A stretch of DNA of 64,000 nt. Source: an uncultured Anaerolineae bacterium (lineage in GTDB: Bacteria > Chloroflexota > Anaerolineae > Aggregatilineales > Phototrophicaceae). Positions 63,642-64,000 of the stretch are shown in pieces (positions within the stretch are counted from its first letter, which is position 1; every line of letters begins with the position of its first letter). Both the position numbers and the translations under genes were made by a program. The notes under the pieces are model-generated. The model had not been told where the DNA came from and did no database searches. It worked only from the letters and a program-made list of their open reading frames with translations. Location: positions 1 through 64,000 of the forward strand of contig CALKJO010000011.1 of the NCBI GenBank assembly GCA_937995825.1, given 5' to 3'.

Positions 63642-64000
63642 TCATCTCTCGTCCTTCGCGTCTCTGCGACTCGGCGCTGTGTTCTTCTCTTTCCACACAG
63701 ATCGCCACAGCGCAAGCGCTCCATGCGCGCGCAGCCGCCGCGCCATGACCAGGATCGGCTGCGCGATCAGCAGCCCCAGCCAGCCTGAATCCCCGGTCAG
63801 CCCGATGGCGATGAAGGGCAGATAGCCCGCCGCGATCTCAAGCGGACGCAGCCGGAACAGCGCCAGCACGAAAAACGAGTATGCCCCTAGAAACGGCGCG
63901 CCGATCAGCGTCCCCGCGACGATATAGTGCAGCCTGGGGAGTCGCGGCGCGATCAGCGCTGCCCCCGCCAGCCCGATCAGCAGGATCGGCGCGGAGATAT
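63642..64000 (-). CDS. Polytopic membrane protein, partial
   Basis: The minus strand is open from the right edge to a stop at 63642, giving 119 residues of the C-terminal part. Three hydrophobic segments are visible (ILLIGLAGAALIA, YIVAGTLIGAPFLGAYSFFVLALF and AAGYLPFIAIGL to LLIAQPILVM). The last dozen residues (TAPSRRDAKDER) are coded within a CGTCTCTGCG-type repeat tract at about 63650-63675. No family can be named from this piece. It is convergent with the SGNH lipoprotein. Confidence 0.65.
   Translation of the reverse strand, partial: ISAPILLIGLAGAALIAPRLPRLHYIVAGTLIGAPFLGAYSFFVLALFRLRPLEIAAGYLPFIAIGLTGDSGWLGLLIAQPILVMARRLRAHGALALWRSVWKEKNTAPSRRDAKDER

Overview
The window is a GC-rich bacterial chromosome segment. 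Gene content points to a Chloroflexota bacterium, probably of the Anaerolineae group: a Rieske/cytochrome b/cytochrome c complex next to a System I (Ccm) cytochrome c maturation cluster with archaeal-like CcmE chemistry, multi-GAF signalling proteins, many Thr/Pro-rich lipoproteins, and a GntR-LacI hybrid regulator driving an ABC sugar importer. The lineage is an inference from gene families; no rRNA or marker tree was available. No tRNA, rRNA or CRISPR array was found. Long open frames lie antisense to most real genes, as expected at this GC content, and were ignored.

Layout. (1) 1-7832, minus strand: a sugar-phosphate isomerase-like gene cut by the left edge, then a catabolic operon transcribed leftward in the order regulator, binding protein, two permeases, ATPase, PHP-domain hydrolase, with a perfect palindromic operator ahead of the regulator. 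(2) 7910-8272: a decayed 363 bp insertion sequence with intact 13 bp inverted ends and both ends of a transposase. (3) 8307-14458, plus strand: S9 peptidase, then Gfo/Idh oxidoreductase, acyl carrier protein, acyl-AMP ligase (apparent ATC start) and M24 peptidase. (4) 14464-18856, mostly minus: glycosidase-like protein, a 41-residue coupled ORF, a sugar nucleotidyltransferase, RecF and a truncated TIR ORF. (5) 18990-25407: lipoprotein hydrolase, CoaE-acetyltransferase fusion, small membrane protein, endonuclease IV-like protein, two membrane metalloprotease-like genes, DUF1684 protein and a truncated Uma2 gene. (6) 25296-34699, minus: rsmH, priA, tadA, an unknown gene, beta-CASP nuclease, RNase D, CorA and an NAD(P)-binding/DUF2867 protein.

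(7) 34939-50419, plus: Rieske protein, cytochrome b and diheme cytochrome c, closed by a terminator; a beta-lactamase-fold serine hydrolase; a small exported protein; then a ten-gene maturation cluster (ccmE, F, H, G, I-like, a diheme lipoprotein, ccmA, B, C and a ccmD-bearing fusion). The two blocks fit together: one encodes a quinol-oxidising complex with covalent c hemes, the other the machinery that attaches those hemes. (8) 50581-60296: a response regulator with a degenerate GGDEF domain, a 2784-residue histidine kinase with about twelve GAF domains, and a single-domain response regulator. (9) 60310-64000: an alpha/beta-hydrolase-fold protein lacking the nucleophile serine, thiamine pyrophosphokinase, DUF402 protein, SGNH-type lipoprotein and a membrane protein cut by the right edge.

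The best candidates for something undescribed are the giant GAF kinase module, the unusual features of the Ccm cluster (CXXXF-type CcmE, an embedded diheme lipoprotein with a CcmI-like tail, a CcmD fusion), and the small ACP/acyl-AMP ligase/oxidoreductase/peptidase cluster. None can be shown to be new without database comparison.
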